The notes beneath the pieces are model-generated. The model was not told the DNA's origin, ran no database searches, and saw only the letters and a list, made by a program, of their open reading frames with translations. A stretch of DNA of 64,000 nt from Flavobacteriia bacterium (GTDB taxonomy: Bacteria; Bacteroidota; Bacteroidia; Flavobacteriales_D; Crocinitomicaceae), in NCBI GenBank assembly GCA_947450325.1, contig CANFUT010000003.1:1-64000 (forward strand). Reading direction: 5' to 3'. The position numbers and the translations under genes are program-made. Below, piece after piece: positions 53,409 to 63,308 of this stretch (its first letter is position 1; each line of letters begins with the position of its first letter).

Positions 53409-53699
53409 TTATTTTACAACTACTTTAGTTTTCACCTCTTCAACAAAAGTTTTTGCTGGTTTGAATGAAGGAATATTATGAGCTGGGATAATAATCGTAG
53501 TGTTTTTAGAAATATTTCTACCTGTTTTTTCAGCTCTTTCTTTTACGATAAAACTACCAAAACCTCTTAGGTAAACATTTTCACCTTTAGACAATGATGA
53601 TTTAATAGAAGTCATGAAAGCCTCTACAGTTTTAGAAACATCATTTCTCTCAACTCCAGTTTCTACAGCAATTTCTGCTACGATGTCTGCTTTTGTCAT
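53409..53699 (-). CDS. HU-family DNA-binding protein
   Basis: A 96-residue histone-like protein that bends DNA as a dimer. It has the helical N-terminus ('MTKADIVAEIAVETGV'), 'VYLRGFGSFIVKERAEKTGRN' and the beta-arm with its proline ('PAHNIPSFKPAK'). This is the classical HU/IHF pattern rather than the HU-CCDC81 type seen at 16.6 kb. It is divergent from mutY. Confidence 0.95.
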   Translation of the reverse strand: MTKADIVAEIAVETGVERNDVSKTVEAFMTSIKSSLSKGENVYLRGFGSFIVKERAEKTGRNISKNTTIIIPAHNIPSFKPAKTFVEEVKTKVVVK

Positions 53700-53743
53700 T
53701 TTTTTTATTCTTTAAGTAAATATAATAATGTGATATTCAGTTG

Positions 53744-53751
53744 CAAAGGTA
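53744..53751 (-). promoter_or_regulatory. -7 box of the HU gene
   Basis: The minus strand reads TACCTTTG, an exact TAnnTTTG match, with a leader of about 40 nt. Confidence 0.6.
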
Positions 53752-53767
53752 ATTGACAGAAAGATTA

Positions 53768-53775
53768 TATCTTTG
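53768..53775 (+). promoter_or_regulatory. -7 box of mutY
   Basis: TATCTTTG matches exactly. It lies 16 nt from the HU box, so the two divergent promoters sit very close. The leader is about 30 nt. Confidence 0.6.
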
Positions 53776-53808
53776 TTTTTTTTTAATTATTTTCAAAAAA
53801 ATCCCTCA

Positions 53809-54843
53809 ATGGCTGATTTTCACCTATTAATTGCCGATTGGTACAGACAAAATGCAAGAATTCTTCCTTGGCGAAATACGAAAAATGCTTATTTCATATG
53901 GCTGTCGGAGATAATTTTACAACAAACAAGGGTAAATCAAGGATTAAATTACTTTTTGAAGTTTCAAAATAACTATCCTACAGTAAAACACTTGGCTGAA
54001 GCATCGGAGCAACAAGTTCTTGCTGATTGGCAAGGATTGGGTTACTACAGTCGCGCAAGGAATTTACATTTCACGGCAAAAATTGTCGCAAATGAATTTA
54101 ATGGCGTTTTTCCTACTTCATTTGATGAAATAAAAAAACTGAAAGGAATTGGTGATTACACTGCTTCGGCAATTGCTTCTTTTGCCTTTGATTTGCCTCA
54201 TGCAGTTGTTGACGGCAATGTTTTTAGAGTAATTAGTAGATTATATGATATCGAAACGCCGATTGATACAAATGAAGGTAAAAAGATTTTTGATTCATTA
54301 GCGAAGGAACTTTTAGGAAACAATCCTCCAGCTTTGCACAATCAAGCGATCATGGAATTTGGCGCATTGCAATGTGTGCCAGCAAATCCAAATTGTGAAA
54401 TTTGTCCGCTCATTTCTCAATGTTTGGCTTTTAAAAACAAAACAATCTCTGAAAGGCCACAAAAAAGAGGGAAAATCGTTCCTAAAAACCGATATTTTCA
54501 TTTTCTTCAATTTAATGATGGGAAAAATATCTTTTTAGAGAAACGAACAAATAAGGATATTTGGCAACATCTATTTCAATTTCCTTTGATTGAAACAGAT
54601 GAAAATTCAGAAATTGATGAAATGAAGGCACATTTAATAGACAAATATAAAATCGCACCGATTTCAGTTTCAAATCAAATCAAACATATTTTGACTCATC
54701 AAAGAATATATGCACACGTTTGGAAATTTGATACTTTTCCACACGAAGATGAACGAGATGAAAATTGGATTAATGTGCATTCTAATGATTTGATAAATTA
54801 TCCAATTCCAAGATTGTTAGATAGATATTTGTTGGAAGAATAA
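53809..54843 (+). CDS. mutY: A/G-specific adenine glycosylase MutY
   Basis: Removes adenine mispaired with 8-oxoguanine. The 344-residue protein has the catalytic Glu in 'WLSEIILQQTRV', the HhH motif 'LKGIGDYTASAI', the catalytic Asp in 'VVDGNVFRV', and the four cysteines of the [4Fe-4S] cluster (C-x6-C-x2-C-x5-C after 'GALQ'). A NUDIX-like C-terminal domain recognises 8-oxoG. The ATG is preferred over an upstream TTG within the promoter. Confidence 0.96.
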   Translation: MADFHLLIADWYRQNARILPWRNTKNAYFIWLSEIILQQTRVNQGLNYFLKFQNNYPTVKHLAEASEQQVLADWQGLGYYSRARNLHFTAKIVANEFNGVFPTSFDEIKKLKGIGDYTASAIASFAFDLPHAVVDGNVFRVISRLYDIETPIDTNEGKKIFDSLAKELLGNNPPALHNQAIMEFGALQCVPANPNCEICPLISQCLAFKNKTISERPQKRGKIVPKNRYFHFLQFNDGKNIFLEKRTNKDIWQHLFQFPLIETDENSEIDEMKAHLIDKYKIAPISVSNQIKHILTHQRIYAHVWKFDTFPHEDERDENWINVHSNDLINYPIPRLLDRYLLEE

Positions 54844-54862
54844 TTGTAAATAAACTTAATAA

Positions 54863-54898
54863 AAAAAGCCCCGTTTCAATTAAGAATCGAGGCTTTTT
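54863..54898. terminator. Bidirectional terminator after mutY
   Basis: AAAAAGCC-C-CG/CG-A-GGCTTTTT stem with one mismatch around a ~14-nt loop, between convergent genes. Confidence 0.8.
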
Positions 54899-54916
54899 CA
54901 TCCAACAATTTATGAT

Positions 54917-57220
54917 TTATTTGATGATTACCTTTTTGAACTGATTGTTGATGCCAACTAAATAAATTCCAGAGGCTGGAACATCCAAGTTGATTTCGTA
55001 CAATCCATTTTCTCCTTTTTGATTTACTTTTACTGCTTGACCATAAGCATTGTAAACAACCAGGTTTTCAATATTAGTATTGCTACTGACATAAAAAATC
55101 CCATTATTTGGATTTGGAAAAACATTGAAATTTGCTTGATTTTCTTCATTTATCCCTTGAATACAATTGAAACTGTCGAACGATGCATCTGAAATAATGA
55201 AATTTCCTGTTCCATTTGGACATCTTAAAAATGAAAAGTCTGTAGTTTGTCCACCAAAAGTGATACTGTCTAAAACTGTACCGTTCGCATACGATAGAAT
55301 TAATTGTTCACCGGTAGAAGATAGCTTGAAGTTAGTGTGAATGCCACTTTCTAAAGTATCACCATCCGCCCAAATAACCAAAAAGCCGTTTGGAGCAATG
55401 GTTATATTTTCTGCAAAAGCCCATTTCAAAGGATTTATATAACTGTCAGACAAATACAAGTTATTTAAACTTAAATAGTTGTTTGTATTGTTATATAATT
55501 CAATCCAATCTGCAAATTGTCCACTTGCATCCGCCGCAGTCATTGAATTTGTCGCCATGAGTTCATTGATTACCAATTCTCCAGCATTGATGGTTGGAAT
55601 AACAGCAAACAATGAGTAAAATTCATGTTCTGCACGTTCTGGAGAGAACATTCCGGCACTATTGTTTTCTGCATAGATGTAATATTGAACGTAAGATGCA
55701 TTGACAGGCAAACTAGCTCCATAAACATTATCGCCAGCTGCACCATCATTGTGATTTCCATCGTCAAACATGCTGATTTTTGTGAATTTATCACTTACAG
55801 AATATCTGTAACCTAAATACACAGCATCACTATTTGTATTGGTAACATTTGCGGTGATTGTAACGCTGCTATTCAAAGCTGGAGTTGTTGATGAAGGAGT
55901 AATACTTGAAATCGTTGGCGGAGTCGCAGTGAAATCTGCTTGCGACATTAAATAAGTATTTCGTCCATTCATCAAGTTTGTGATTCCAGGGGCACTTGTC
56001 ATTCCACTTGTTACGTCAGTTGTCAAATTGTTTTGATATTGGGTATAAGTATAAAACTTATTTACATCAGCGTTTACAGTTGTATTAATGATGGCTTGTA
56101 ACGCCTGAGCACTAGTGTAGTATGAATTATTTCCGAAGTTTTCGTTTAACATTGTTCTCATGTGCGCAACATACATTTTTTTGTAAGTTGGAACACTTAA
56201 TAATTGTTGAATCAATGGCCATTGTGTATCAGTAGAATGCAATGTATGAGACATTTGTTGTTTTGTGCTAGTTGAATTTAAGTTAACTGTACCAGTCTGA
56301 CTAAAAGTACCAAATGATTCGTTCAAATCCCAAATCACTGGATTGAAGCGGTTATTGTGATCTTGGTATAAATAGTAGTTTTGTGTAAAACCACCTAAAT
56401 AACTGTCTAGGTTGACTGTTACATTATCAAATGAAATCATCCAAAGTGATCGGTCAACATCCAATACTTTCTCAACAGAGCCGACATAATTTTTAATCGT
56501 GTCGCACAATTCGGTCAATTCTTTCCATCCATTTGTCGAATTCATTTCATAAGCTGCGTAATAAGAAGCGCTGTCTGTTCCCAAATAAACTAAATTAGGT
56601 TTTGCAGTACTTCCAGGACCAGCGCCGCCAATTGGATTACATTTGAAAAATGCTTTGTCATTTGAATAAAAATGTTCAGCAACGAATTTTTTAGAAACAG
56701 ACTCAGAACTCACATAAAGTCCTATCATAGTACCATTTACTTTGACAGTTGCGAAATTCGAAAGCGGGGCATCCATATATTGTCTCAAAATGGAATATCC
56801 TAAAACTTCTCTAATAAATGATGGATCTTTGGCAACATTGCTTAGTTTCAAATCTGTATATCCTTGATAATCTTGATTTTTGTAGGTATCAAGTTCAATG
56901 TGAAATGGATTTTTAACTTGGTTTGCATTGTAAGTACTATTTCCTTTATACTTTACTCCGACGCTATCGAAAATAACGCCATTGATCGAAACTGATTGTG
57001 CCATGATGTAGCTATCACTTCCAGTAGTGGCCGTATCTAACATATAATCCCAATTTGATTGAGAAAAAGTAATTTCAATGTTTTGAATGGTATTGATATC
57101 GTAGAGATTTTGAGCAACCACATTTTTTCCCGCAAAAAGGATTACGACTAAAAAACTCATTTTCCATTTACTGAAAATGAGTTTTTTGTTTGATTTATTC
57201 ACTGTTTTCAATTTTGACAT
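54917..57220 (-). CDS. T9SS-exported CotH kinase family protein with lamin-tail domain
   Basis: A 767-residue secreted protein. After an N-terminal signal region (cleavage near residue 36) comes a CotH-kinase domain (about 45-400; 'VGVKYKGNSTYN', 'GLYVSSESVSKKFVAEHF', 'VIWDLNESFG'). A Gly/Ser/Thr-rich region and a lamin-tail domain (about 545-660, 'INELMATNSMTAADASGQFA') follow. A T9SS C-terminal sorting domain (about 690-767, 'FNVFPNPNNGIFYVSS') ends it. CotH proteins phosphorylate other proteins in spore formers; here the target is unknown. It is opposite in direction to mutY and ssb. Confidence 0.88.
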   Translation of the reverse strand: MSKLKTVNKSNKKLIFSKWKMSFLVVILFAGKNVVAQNLYDINTIQNIEITFSQSNWDYMLDTATTGSDSYIMAQSVSINGVIFDSVGVKYKGNSTYNANQVKNPFHIELDTYKNQDYQGYTDLKLSNVAKDPSFIREVLGYSILRQYMDAPLSNFATVKVNGTMIGLYVSSESVSKKFVAEHFYSNDKAFFKCNPIGGAGPGSTAKPNLVYLGTDSASYYAAYEMNSTNGWKELTELCDTIKNYVGSVEKVLDVDRSLWMISFDNVTVNLDSYLGGFTQNYYLYQDHNNRFNPVIWDLNESFGTFSQTGTVNLNSTSTKQQMSHTLHSTDTQWPLIQQLLSVPTYKKMYVAHMRTMLNENFGNNSYYTSAQALQAIINTTVNADVNKFYTYTQYQNNLTTDVTSGMTSAPGITNLMNGRNTYLMSQADFTATPPTISSITPSSTTPALNSSVTITANVTNTNSDAVYLGYRYSVSDKFTKISMFDDGNHNDGAAGDNVYGASLPVNASYVQYYIYAENNSAGMFSPERAEHEFYSLFAVIPTINAGELVINELMATNSMTAADASGQFADWIELYNNTNNYLSLNNLYLSDSYINPLKWAFAENITIAPNGFLVIWADGDTLESGIHTNFKLSSTGEQLILSYANGTVLDSITFGGQTTDFSFLRCPNGTGNFIISDASFDSFNCIQGINEENQANFNVFPNPNNGIFYVSSNTNIENLVVYNAYGQAVKVNQKGENGLYEINLDVPASGIYLVGINNQFKKVIIK

Positions 57221-57400
57221 AAGAATGTATTTTTTGATTGGACGATTAACCTAATGAAATCACTCAAATATATTAAGAAATTGTGAAAAATATTTTAAGT
57301 AAAAATTAATAGAAGTGAGTTAGAAACGGAAAGTAGTATACATCAGTTTGGATGAATGATGTTTTTCTCGAGTGATTTACCAAATATGTTTCAGATTTCT

Positions 57401-57408
57401 TATCTTTG
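57401..57408 (+). promoter_or_regulatory. -7 box of ssb
   Basis: TATCTTTG matches TAnnTTTG exactly; the leader is about 15-18 nt. Confidence 0.65.
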
Positions 57409-57426
57409 TTTTAAAAGTTAGAAATT

Positions 57427-57885
57427 ATGGCTGGAACAGTAAATAAAGTTATTCTTATTGGAAATTTAGGTAAAGATCCTGAGGTCAGAAGATTGGAAAA
57501 TGGTGCTGTTGTTGCTAGTTTCTCAATCGCTACCTCTGAAACTTACCTTGATAAAAAAACTGGCGAAAAAAGAGATAATACAGATTGGCACAATATAGTT
57601 GTTTGGAGAGGTTTGGCAGAAGTTGCCGAAAAATTCATCAAAAAAGGGATGAAAGTTTATGTTGAGGGTAAATTAAGAACGCGTTCATGGCAGGATAAGG
57701 AAAATGTTACCAGATACACAACAGAGGTGGTTGCCGATGAATTGAATATTTTAACTTGGTTAGATAACAATCCAAACAATCAAAATCAGGAACAAAAACC
57801 TGTTTATTCAAGTCAAGAAACGCCGATGCCACCAGTTCAAGTTGAAGATTTGATGAACATGGACGACGACGATTTACCATTTTAA
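57427..57885 (+). CDS. ssb: Single-stranded DNA-binding protein
   Basis: A 152-residue SSB that protects ssDNA and recruits repair and replication proteins. An OB-fold N-terminus ('GTVNKVILIGNLGKDPEVR', 'KVYVEGKLRTRSWQDKE') is followed by a short linker and the acidic tail 'DDDDLPF', the partner-binding tip. It begins a same-strand run with gldE and gldD; the gap to gldE is 6 nt. Confidence 0.97.
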   Translation: MAGTVNKVILIGNLGKDPEVRRLENGAVVASFSIATSETYLDKKTGEKRDNTDWHNIVVWRGLAEVAEKFIKKGMKVYVEGKLRTRSWQDKENVTRYTTEVVADELNILTWLDNNPNNQNQEQKPVYSSQETPMPPVQVEDLMNMDDDDLPF

Positions 57886-57891
57886 AATAAA

Positions 57892-59199
57892 ATGATTTTC
57901 TCTTCATTTCTTTTTGCTTTTATGCCCGCGGGAACAATCATTGTTTACATCATTTTGATTTTTGTTTTGCTCATTTTTTCTGCATTAATTTCAGGTTCTG
58001 AAGTTGCTTTTTTCTCACTTGGACCCCATGAAAAAGATATTTTAAAGGGAGAAGATTCAAAAAATGCTCAACTCGCTTTAAAACTGTTAGACAAACCACA
58101 AGAATTGTTGGCTACAATATTGATAATCAATAATTTTTTGAATGTCGGAGTAGTCATCTTTTCCAGCGCGTTGCTTAATAAACTTTTTCACGATACGGGA
58201 ACGTCGACTTTTCATTTTATTATCGAGGTATTGTCGATCACTTTTATGATTTTAATGATTGGTGAAGTCATTCCTAAAGTCTATGCAACCAAAAACGGAT
58301 TGTTGTTCGCCAAATTGATGGCAATTCCATTGAATAGTTTAAGTTCAATTCCACCATTTTCATGGTTGAAGAGTTTTTTGGTAAATGGAACAAGAATTAT
58401 TCATAAATATGCCAAACATCGTGGTGTTTCAATTACTTCAGATGAACTCGAACAAGCTATTTTACTCACAAAAGAAGAATCAACTTCCGAAGAAGAACAA
58501 AAAATATTAGAAGGAATCATCAAATTTGGGAATACAGATGTCAAACAAATCATGCGCTCACGAATGGAGGTTGTTTACTTGGAAGAGGAATTTGATTTTC
58601 ATACGGTTTTAAGCAACATTTTGGAAGCAGGATATTCACGAATTCCAGTTATAAAACAATCTTTTGATGAAGTTGAAGGAATTTTATATGTAAAAGATTT
58701 GTTGCCTCACATCAATGAACGTGCTGATTTTGAGTGGGTAGAATTAATTAGAAAACCTTTTTTTGTACCTGAAAACAAAAAGATTGATGATTTGCTCAAA
58801 GATTTTCAAGAAAAGAAAATGCACATGGCAGTTGTAGTTGATGAATATGGTGGTGGAAGTGGAATTGTCACTTTGGAAGATGTTTTAGAAGAAATTGTAG
58901 GCGATATTACCGAAGAGTTTGATGAAGATGTAGTCGGATTTAAGCAAATCTCCACCAATACTTATATTTTTGAGGGCAGAACGGCCTTGATAGATTTGTA
59001 TAAAGTATTAGAAATCGATGGAAAGGAATTTGAAATGTCAAAAGGTGAATCCGATTCAATCGGTGGTTTCATTATTGAACAGTCAGGAAGAATTCTTAAA
59101 AATAATGAATTCATCAAATTTGAAAACTACAAGTTGATTGTCGTTTCTTCAGATAAAAGGAGAATCAAGTCAGTCAAAGTAATTATTACACAAAATTAA
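57892..59199 (+). CDS. gldE: Gliding-motility-associated CNNM/CBS protein GldE
   Basis: A 435-residue membrane protein of the CNNM/CorC-like family. An N-terminal DUF21/CNNM transmembrane domain (about 1-175, 'SALISGSEVAFFSL', 'LMIGEVIPKVYATK') precedes two CBS domains (about 210-330, 'VVVDEYGGGSGIVTLEDV') and a CorC_HlyC-type C-terminal domain. In Flavobacterium johnsoniae GldE is not essential for gliding but overlaps functionally with GldD. The start gives a short N-terminal segment before the first membrane helix. Confidence 0.95.
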   Translation: MIFSSFLFAFMPAGTIIVYIILIFVLLIFSALISGSEVAFFSLGPHEKDILKGEDSKNAQLALKLLDKPQELLATILIINNFLNVGVVIFSSALLNKLFHDTGTSTFHFIIEVLSITFMILMIGEVIPKVYATKNGLLFAKLMAIPLNSLSSIPPFSWLKSFLVNGTRIIHKYAKHRGVSITSDELEQAILLTKEESTSEEEQKILEGIIKFGNTDVKQIMRSRMEVVYLEEEFDFHTVLSNILEAGYSRIPVIKQSFDEVEGILYVKDLLPHINERADFEWVELIRKPFFVPENKKIDDLLKDFQEKKMHMAVVVDEYGGGSGIVTLEDVLEEIVGDITEEFDEDVVGFKQISTNTYIFEGRTALIDLYKVLEIDGKEFEMSKGESDSIGGFIIEQSGRILKNNEFIKFENYKLIVVSSDKRRIKSVKVIITQN

Positions 59200-59207
59200 A
59201 AGTCTAT

Positions 59208-59804
59208 ATGAATAACTTTAGAATCAAATTATTGAAAACAGGAACATTTTTCGTTCTTTTAATTTTGCTTTTATCTTGCAATGAATCAATTAGTATTCCT
59301 AAACCGCCAACATACTTGCGACTAAATTTACCTGAACATGAATATGTTTTATTCTCAGAAACTTGTCCTTATGAGTTTGAAGCTGCAAAAATCTTTAAAA
59401 TTCGAGCTGTAACGGATGAAAAAGGTCAAATGACTTGTCACAAAGACATTGATTTGGGGCCATTGAATGGCGTGATTCATTTTTCTTACATCGATATGGA
59501 AAACCCATTGGCTGACTATGTCAATTTTGCAATTAATAAAGTGGATGAACACAAAGTGAAAGCAACTGCGATTGAGGATACGAATTTTATCAGAACAAAT
59601 GATCGAGTTTTTGGGACATTTTTTGAATTGCAAGGCGATGTTGCGTCTCCGTTTCAATTCTATCTGACAGATTCAACCAAGCGATTTATAAGTGGTGTTG
59701 TCTATTTGAATTCAGCACCAAATTATGATTCATTGAGACCGAGTTTGGAATATTTGAAAGTAGACTTGTATAAAATGATGAATAGTTTCAAATGGAAAAA
59801 GTAA
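59208..59804 (+). CDS. gldD: Gliding motility lipoprotein GldD
   Basis: A 198-residue lipoprotein with lipobox 'LLSC' at about residues 22-25. The 'PKPPTYLRLNLPEHEYV' stretch after the signal peptide is typical of GldD. In Flavobacterium, GldD is needed for gliding and T9SS function. It starts 8 nt after gldE. In many Bacteroidota the two genes follow mutY-ssb, as here if the CotH gene is ignored. Confidence 0.93.
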   Translation: MNNFRIKLLKTGTFFVLLILLLSCNESISIPKPPTYLRLNLPEHEYVLFSETCPYEFEAAKIFKIRAVTDEKGQMTCHKDIDLGPLNGVIHFSYIDMENPLADYVNFAINKVDEHKVKATAIEDTNFIRTNDRVFGTFFELQGDVASPFQFYLTDSTKRFISGVVYLNSAPNYDSLRPSLEYLKVDLYKMMNSFKWKK

Positions 59805-59896
59805 ATCGCAACCACAAAGAAATCTAGATTCGTTAATTTATTTAAAATATTCAATTCATTTGTGTAATTTTAGTCTAAACTATTAAAATTATTTCT

Positions 59897-62257
59897 ATGA
59901 AATGGATATTGACTCTCCTTGTATCTCTCACGTTTAGCGTTTTTTACGCTCAAAATTATTCCCGTTGTAAAATTTTTACAGATTCCAAAGGTTTACAAAA
60001 ATTAGCCGAATTAGGTGTTGCAGTAGACCATGGTACAACCAAATTGAATACTTTTTTTATCAGTGATTTTTCAACTTATGAAATGCAAATAATGTCTGAA
60101 AATGGTTTTCAATTTGAAGTGTTGATTGAGGATGTACAAAAATTTTATGTCGAAAGAAACAAAGGAAATCAAGCAATAACCGAGAAAAATGCAAGTTGTA
60201 GTTCAACTGCTTCTTCAGGTTTTACGCCAGTTGTGCCAACACATTTCAATCTCGGTTCAATGGGTGGTTATTTTACATACCAAGAATTTTTGAATGAGAT
60301 AGACGAAATGGCTGCGACTTACCCCAATTTAATTACAATCAAAGCACCGATTTCAACCTTTCAAACCGTTGGAAATAGACCGATTTATTTTGTGAAAATT
60401 TCTGATAATCCAAATTCGGATGAACCAGAACCAGAAGTTTTGTATTCGGCTGTTCACCATGCAAGGGAACCGGCAGCACTTTCTCAGTTGATTTTTTACA
60501 TGTGGTATGTACTTGAAAATTATTCAAGTAGTGAAGAAATTGCGTATTTGTTGAATAATACTGAGATGTATTTTGTTCCGATGGTAAATCCTGACGGTTA
60601 TGTTTACAATGAAACAACCAATCCAAGTGGTGGAGGAATGTGGAGAAAAAATCGCCACAGTTTTGGAGGAAACACTTATGGTGTAGACAATAATAGAAAT
60701 TATTCTTACGGTTGGAATACAACTGGCGTAAGTGCAACAGCTTCTGGAGAAACGTATCCTGGAACAAGTGCTTTTTCTGAGCCAGAAAATCAAGCAATGA
60801 AGTGGTTTTGCGAAAACAGAGATTTTCAATATGCCTTCAACGCGCATACATATGCTGATGATATTTTGTTTCCAATCGGAACAACAACGGCTGAGTTTGC
60901 TGTAGATCATGATTATTTCAATGCTTTTACTTCACACATGGTGAAATACAATGGTTATACGAATATGAAAAGTTCGACACTTTATCCAGCCTCAGGCGAT
61001 TCCGATGATTATATGTATAAAGTTGATTTAACTGTAAAACCACAAATTTTTGCAATGACACCAGAAATTGGAAGTAATTCTGATGGTTTTTGGCCAGCCC
61101 AAGCAGACATTACTGGGATTTGTCAAGAAATGACTTTCCCTAATTTAATTCTATCTCATTTGACTCATCGCTATTTCGCTGTTGATGATGCTGATCCGAC
61201 AACAATCGAAACGATGACTGGTAATTTTTCTCACAACGTTGAACGTTTAGGAATTGAAGACGGCGACGTAATAGTTTCAATTACACCAATTGCAGGAATT
61301 CAATCAGTGGGAACGGCGGTTACTTACAATTTGGCTCTGATGGGCACACAAACTGGTACTATTTCGTATGTTTTGAACCCTAGCATTCAATTTGGTGACG
61401 TTATCAAATATGTTTTGAATACAGACATGAACGGTTGGATTAGACACGATACAATCACGAAGTCTTTCGGAGCATTGACACTTCAATTTGTCGATGATGC
61501 AACCGCGACAACGAATTGGACAGGAAATTTCAGTACAACAACTGCTTCGTATGTTTCTCCATCGACTTCGTTTACAGACAGTCCGACAGGAAATTACTCG
61601 AATAGTGCAACTAAAATTTATACTTTAAATAATCCAGTTGATTTAACAAATGTAAGTGGAGCAGGAGTTACTTTTTATGCAAAGTGGGATATAGAAGCGG
61701 ATTATGACTATGCTAGAATGGAAGTTTCAACTGACAACGGCGCAAGTTGGATTGGTCAATGTGGACTTTATACGAATGCTGGAAATAGTTCAAATGGAAG
61801 TGTTCAACCACAAGGAGAACCTTTGTATGATGGAGTTCAAGGAACTTGGATTTTGGAAGAAATCAATTTGAGTGATTATATTGGTCAAACTATTAATATC
61901 AGATTTATTTTGAAATCCGATAATGGTACTGTTGGCGATGGTTTCTACTTTGATGACTTTAAAATCTCATACAATACGATTATCAATAATGCTGGTGTTA
62001 ATGAATTAGTTTTAGAAATTAAAACTATTCCAAATCCTGCAAACGATCAGGTGTACATTTCGTTCGGAAATCCAATAAATCAAGGACAAATTGTTTGGTT
62101 CGATCAATCAGGAAAACAAGTGGGAATGCGACAAATCAATGAATTGACGAATAAAATAACGATTGCTACAAGTGATTTAGAGCAAGGAATTTATACTGTT
62201 CGTTATATTGCCGAAGGAAAATATTCAAAAGCAACAAAAATGGTGATAATCCATTGA
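59897..62257 (+). CDS. T9SS-exported M14 zinc carboxypeptidase
   Basis: A 786-residue secreted peptidase. It has a signal peptide (about 1-18), a propeptide-like region (about 25-100), and an M14 domain (about 125-430). The zinc motif is HxxE in 'VHHAREPAA', with a third His in 'FNAHTYADD' and the catalytic Glu in 'AMTPEIGS'. A beta-rich region resembling an immune-inhibitor-A type module follows (about 530-695, 'FYAKWDIEADYDYARMEVST'). A T9SS C-terminal sorting domain ends the protein (about 705-786). It probably trims peptides outside the cell. Confidence 0.93.
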   Translation: MKWILTLLVSLTFSVFYAQNYSRCKIFTDSKGLQKLAELGVAVDHGTTKLNTFFISDFSTYEMQIMSENGFQFEVLIEDVQKFYVERNKGNQAITEKNASCSSTASSGFTPVVPTHFNLGSMGGYFTYQEFLNEIDEMAATYPNLITIKAPISTFQTVGNRPIYFVKISDNPNSDEPEPEVLYSAVHHAREPAALSQLIFYMWYVLENYSSSEEIAYLLNNTEMYFVPMVNPDGYVYNETTNPSGGGMWRKNRHSFGGNTYGVDNNRNYSYGWNTTGVSATASGETYPGTSAFSEPENQAMKWFCENRDFQYAFNAHTYADDILFPIGTTTAEFAVDHDYFNAFTSHMVKYNGYTNMKSSTLYPASGDSDDYMYKVDLTVKPQIFAMTPEIGSNSDGFWPAQADITGICQEMTFPNLILSHLTHRYFAVDDADPTTIETMTGNFSHNVERLGIEDGDVIVSITPIAGIQSVGTAVTYNLALMGTQTGTISYVLNPSIQFGDVIKYVLNTDMNGWIRHDTITKSFGALTLQFVDDATATTNWTGNFSTTTASYVSPSTSFTDSPTGNYSNSATKIYTLNNPVDLTNVSGAGVTFYAKWDIEADYDYARMEVSTDNGASWIGQCGLYTNAGNSSNGSVQPQGEPLYDGVQGTWILEEINLSDYIGQTINIRFILKSDNGTVGDGFYFDDFKISYNTIINNAGVNELVLEIKTIPNPANDQVYISFGNPINQGQIVWFDQSGKQVGMRQINELTNKITIATSDLEQGIYTVRYIAEGKYSKATKMVIIH

Positions 62258-62287
62258 TTTATAATTAAAATTTTAACAATTAAGAAT

Positions 62288-62311
62288 AGTCCGGTATGAA
62301 AGCATCGGACT
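62288..62311 (+). terminator. Terminator of the M14 peptidase gene
   Basis: AGTCCG/CGGACT stem extended by two inner pairs, including a G-T wobble, with a T tract after it. Confidence 0.88.
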
Positions 62312-62343
62312 TTTTTTATTGTGTTTTTTTATGTTTTACAGAG

Positions 62344-62374
62344 TTGATAATGTTGGTTTTAATTGCTACATTTG
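62344..62374 (+). promoter_or_regulatory. Promoter of the cbpA gene
   Basis: TTG at 62344-62346 and an exact TACATTTG at 62367-62374, 20 nt apart. The leader is about 35 nt. Confidence 0.7.
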
Positions 62375-62411
62375 AGAATAGAGTAAAACATTAAATCTAA
62401 AATAAAAACCA

Positions 62412-63308
62412 ATGGATTTTATTGATTATTACAAACTTTTAGAAATAGACAAAAATGCTTCTGAAGCTGATATTAAAAAGGCTTACAGGAAATTGGCTAG
62501 AAAATATCATCCAGACTTAAATCCAAATAATGAGGATGCGAAGAAAAAATTTCAACAAATCAATGAAGCCAACGAGGTGCTTAGCAATGCAGAAAACCGC
62601 AAGAAATATGATAAATATGGAAAAGATTGGCAACATGGTGAAGCTTACGAAAATGCAAGAAAATCGCAAGGAAATAATCAGAATTACTCCCATCAAGGTC
62701 AAGGATACGATAATGGAGATTTTTCTGACTTTTTTGAATCTATGTTTGGTGGAAGTGCTAATCGCGGTGGCAGGCAATCTAAATTCAAAGGTCAGGATTT
62801 GAATGCAACTTTAAACCTCGATTTGAAGGATGTTTTTGAAACACACAAAAGAACCATCACTTTAAATGGTAAAAGTATGAGATTAACGATTCCTGCGGGA
62901 ATTGAAAATGGTCAGACAATTAAAATTACTGGTCATGGCGGGGCAGGAGTGAATGGCGGACCAAATGGAGATTTATTTATCACCTTTGAGTTGACTAATC
63001 ATTCCAATTTCAAACGCGATGGAAACAATTTACTTTTGACAATAGATTTGGATTTCTATTTGGCAATTTTAGGTGGAGAATTAATGATTGATACGTTTGA
63101 TGGGAAAAAAGTCAAATTGAAAATCAATGCTGAAACCCAGAATGGTTCCAAAGTGAAATTAAAAGGAAAGGGCTTCCCAATTTATAAACGAGAAAATGAA
63201 TTTGGGGATTTATTAGTAACTTTTAATATCAAAATCCCAACGAATTTAAGCATAGTGGAAAAAGAATTATTTACGAAATTATCAAAACTCAGAAATCATG
63301 GAAATTGA
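62412..63308 (+). CDS. cbpA: CbpA-type J-domain co-chaperone
   Basis: A 298-residue DnaJ-like protein without the cysteine-rich zinc finger. Residues 1-70 form the J-domain ('[20 protein letters not shown]', HPD motif in 'YHPDLNPN'). A Gly/Asn-rich linker ('[14 protein letters not shown]') precedes two C-terminal substrate-binding domains. This is the CbpA layout (DnaK cochaperone and curved-DNA-binding type). It overlaps cbpM by 11 nt. Confidence 0.93.
   Translation: MDFIDYYKLLEIDKNASEADIKKAYRKLARKYHPDLNPNNEDAKKKFQQINEANEVLSNAENRKKYDKYGKDWQHGEAYENARKSQGNNQNYSHQGQGYDNGDFSDFFESMFGGSANRGGRQSKFKGQDLNATLNLDLKDVFETHKRTITLNGKSMRLTIPAGIENGQTIKITGHGGAGVNGGPNGDLFITFELTNHSNFKRDGNNLLLTIDLDFYLAILGGELMIDTFDGKKVKLKINAETQNGSKVKLKGKGFPIYKRENEFGDLLVTFNIKIPTNLSIVEKELFTKLSKLRNHGN

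Noticed and set aside
53773-53808. Extension of MutY from a TTG
   Set aside because: The codon is part of the -7 box TATCTTTG.
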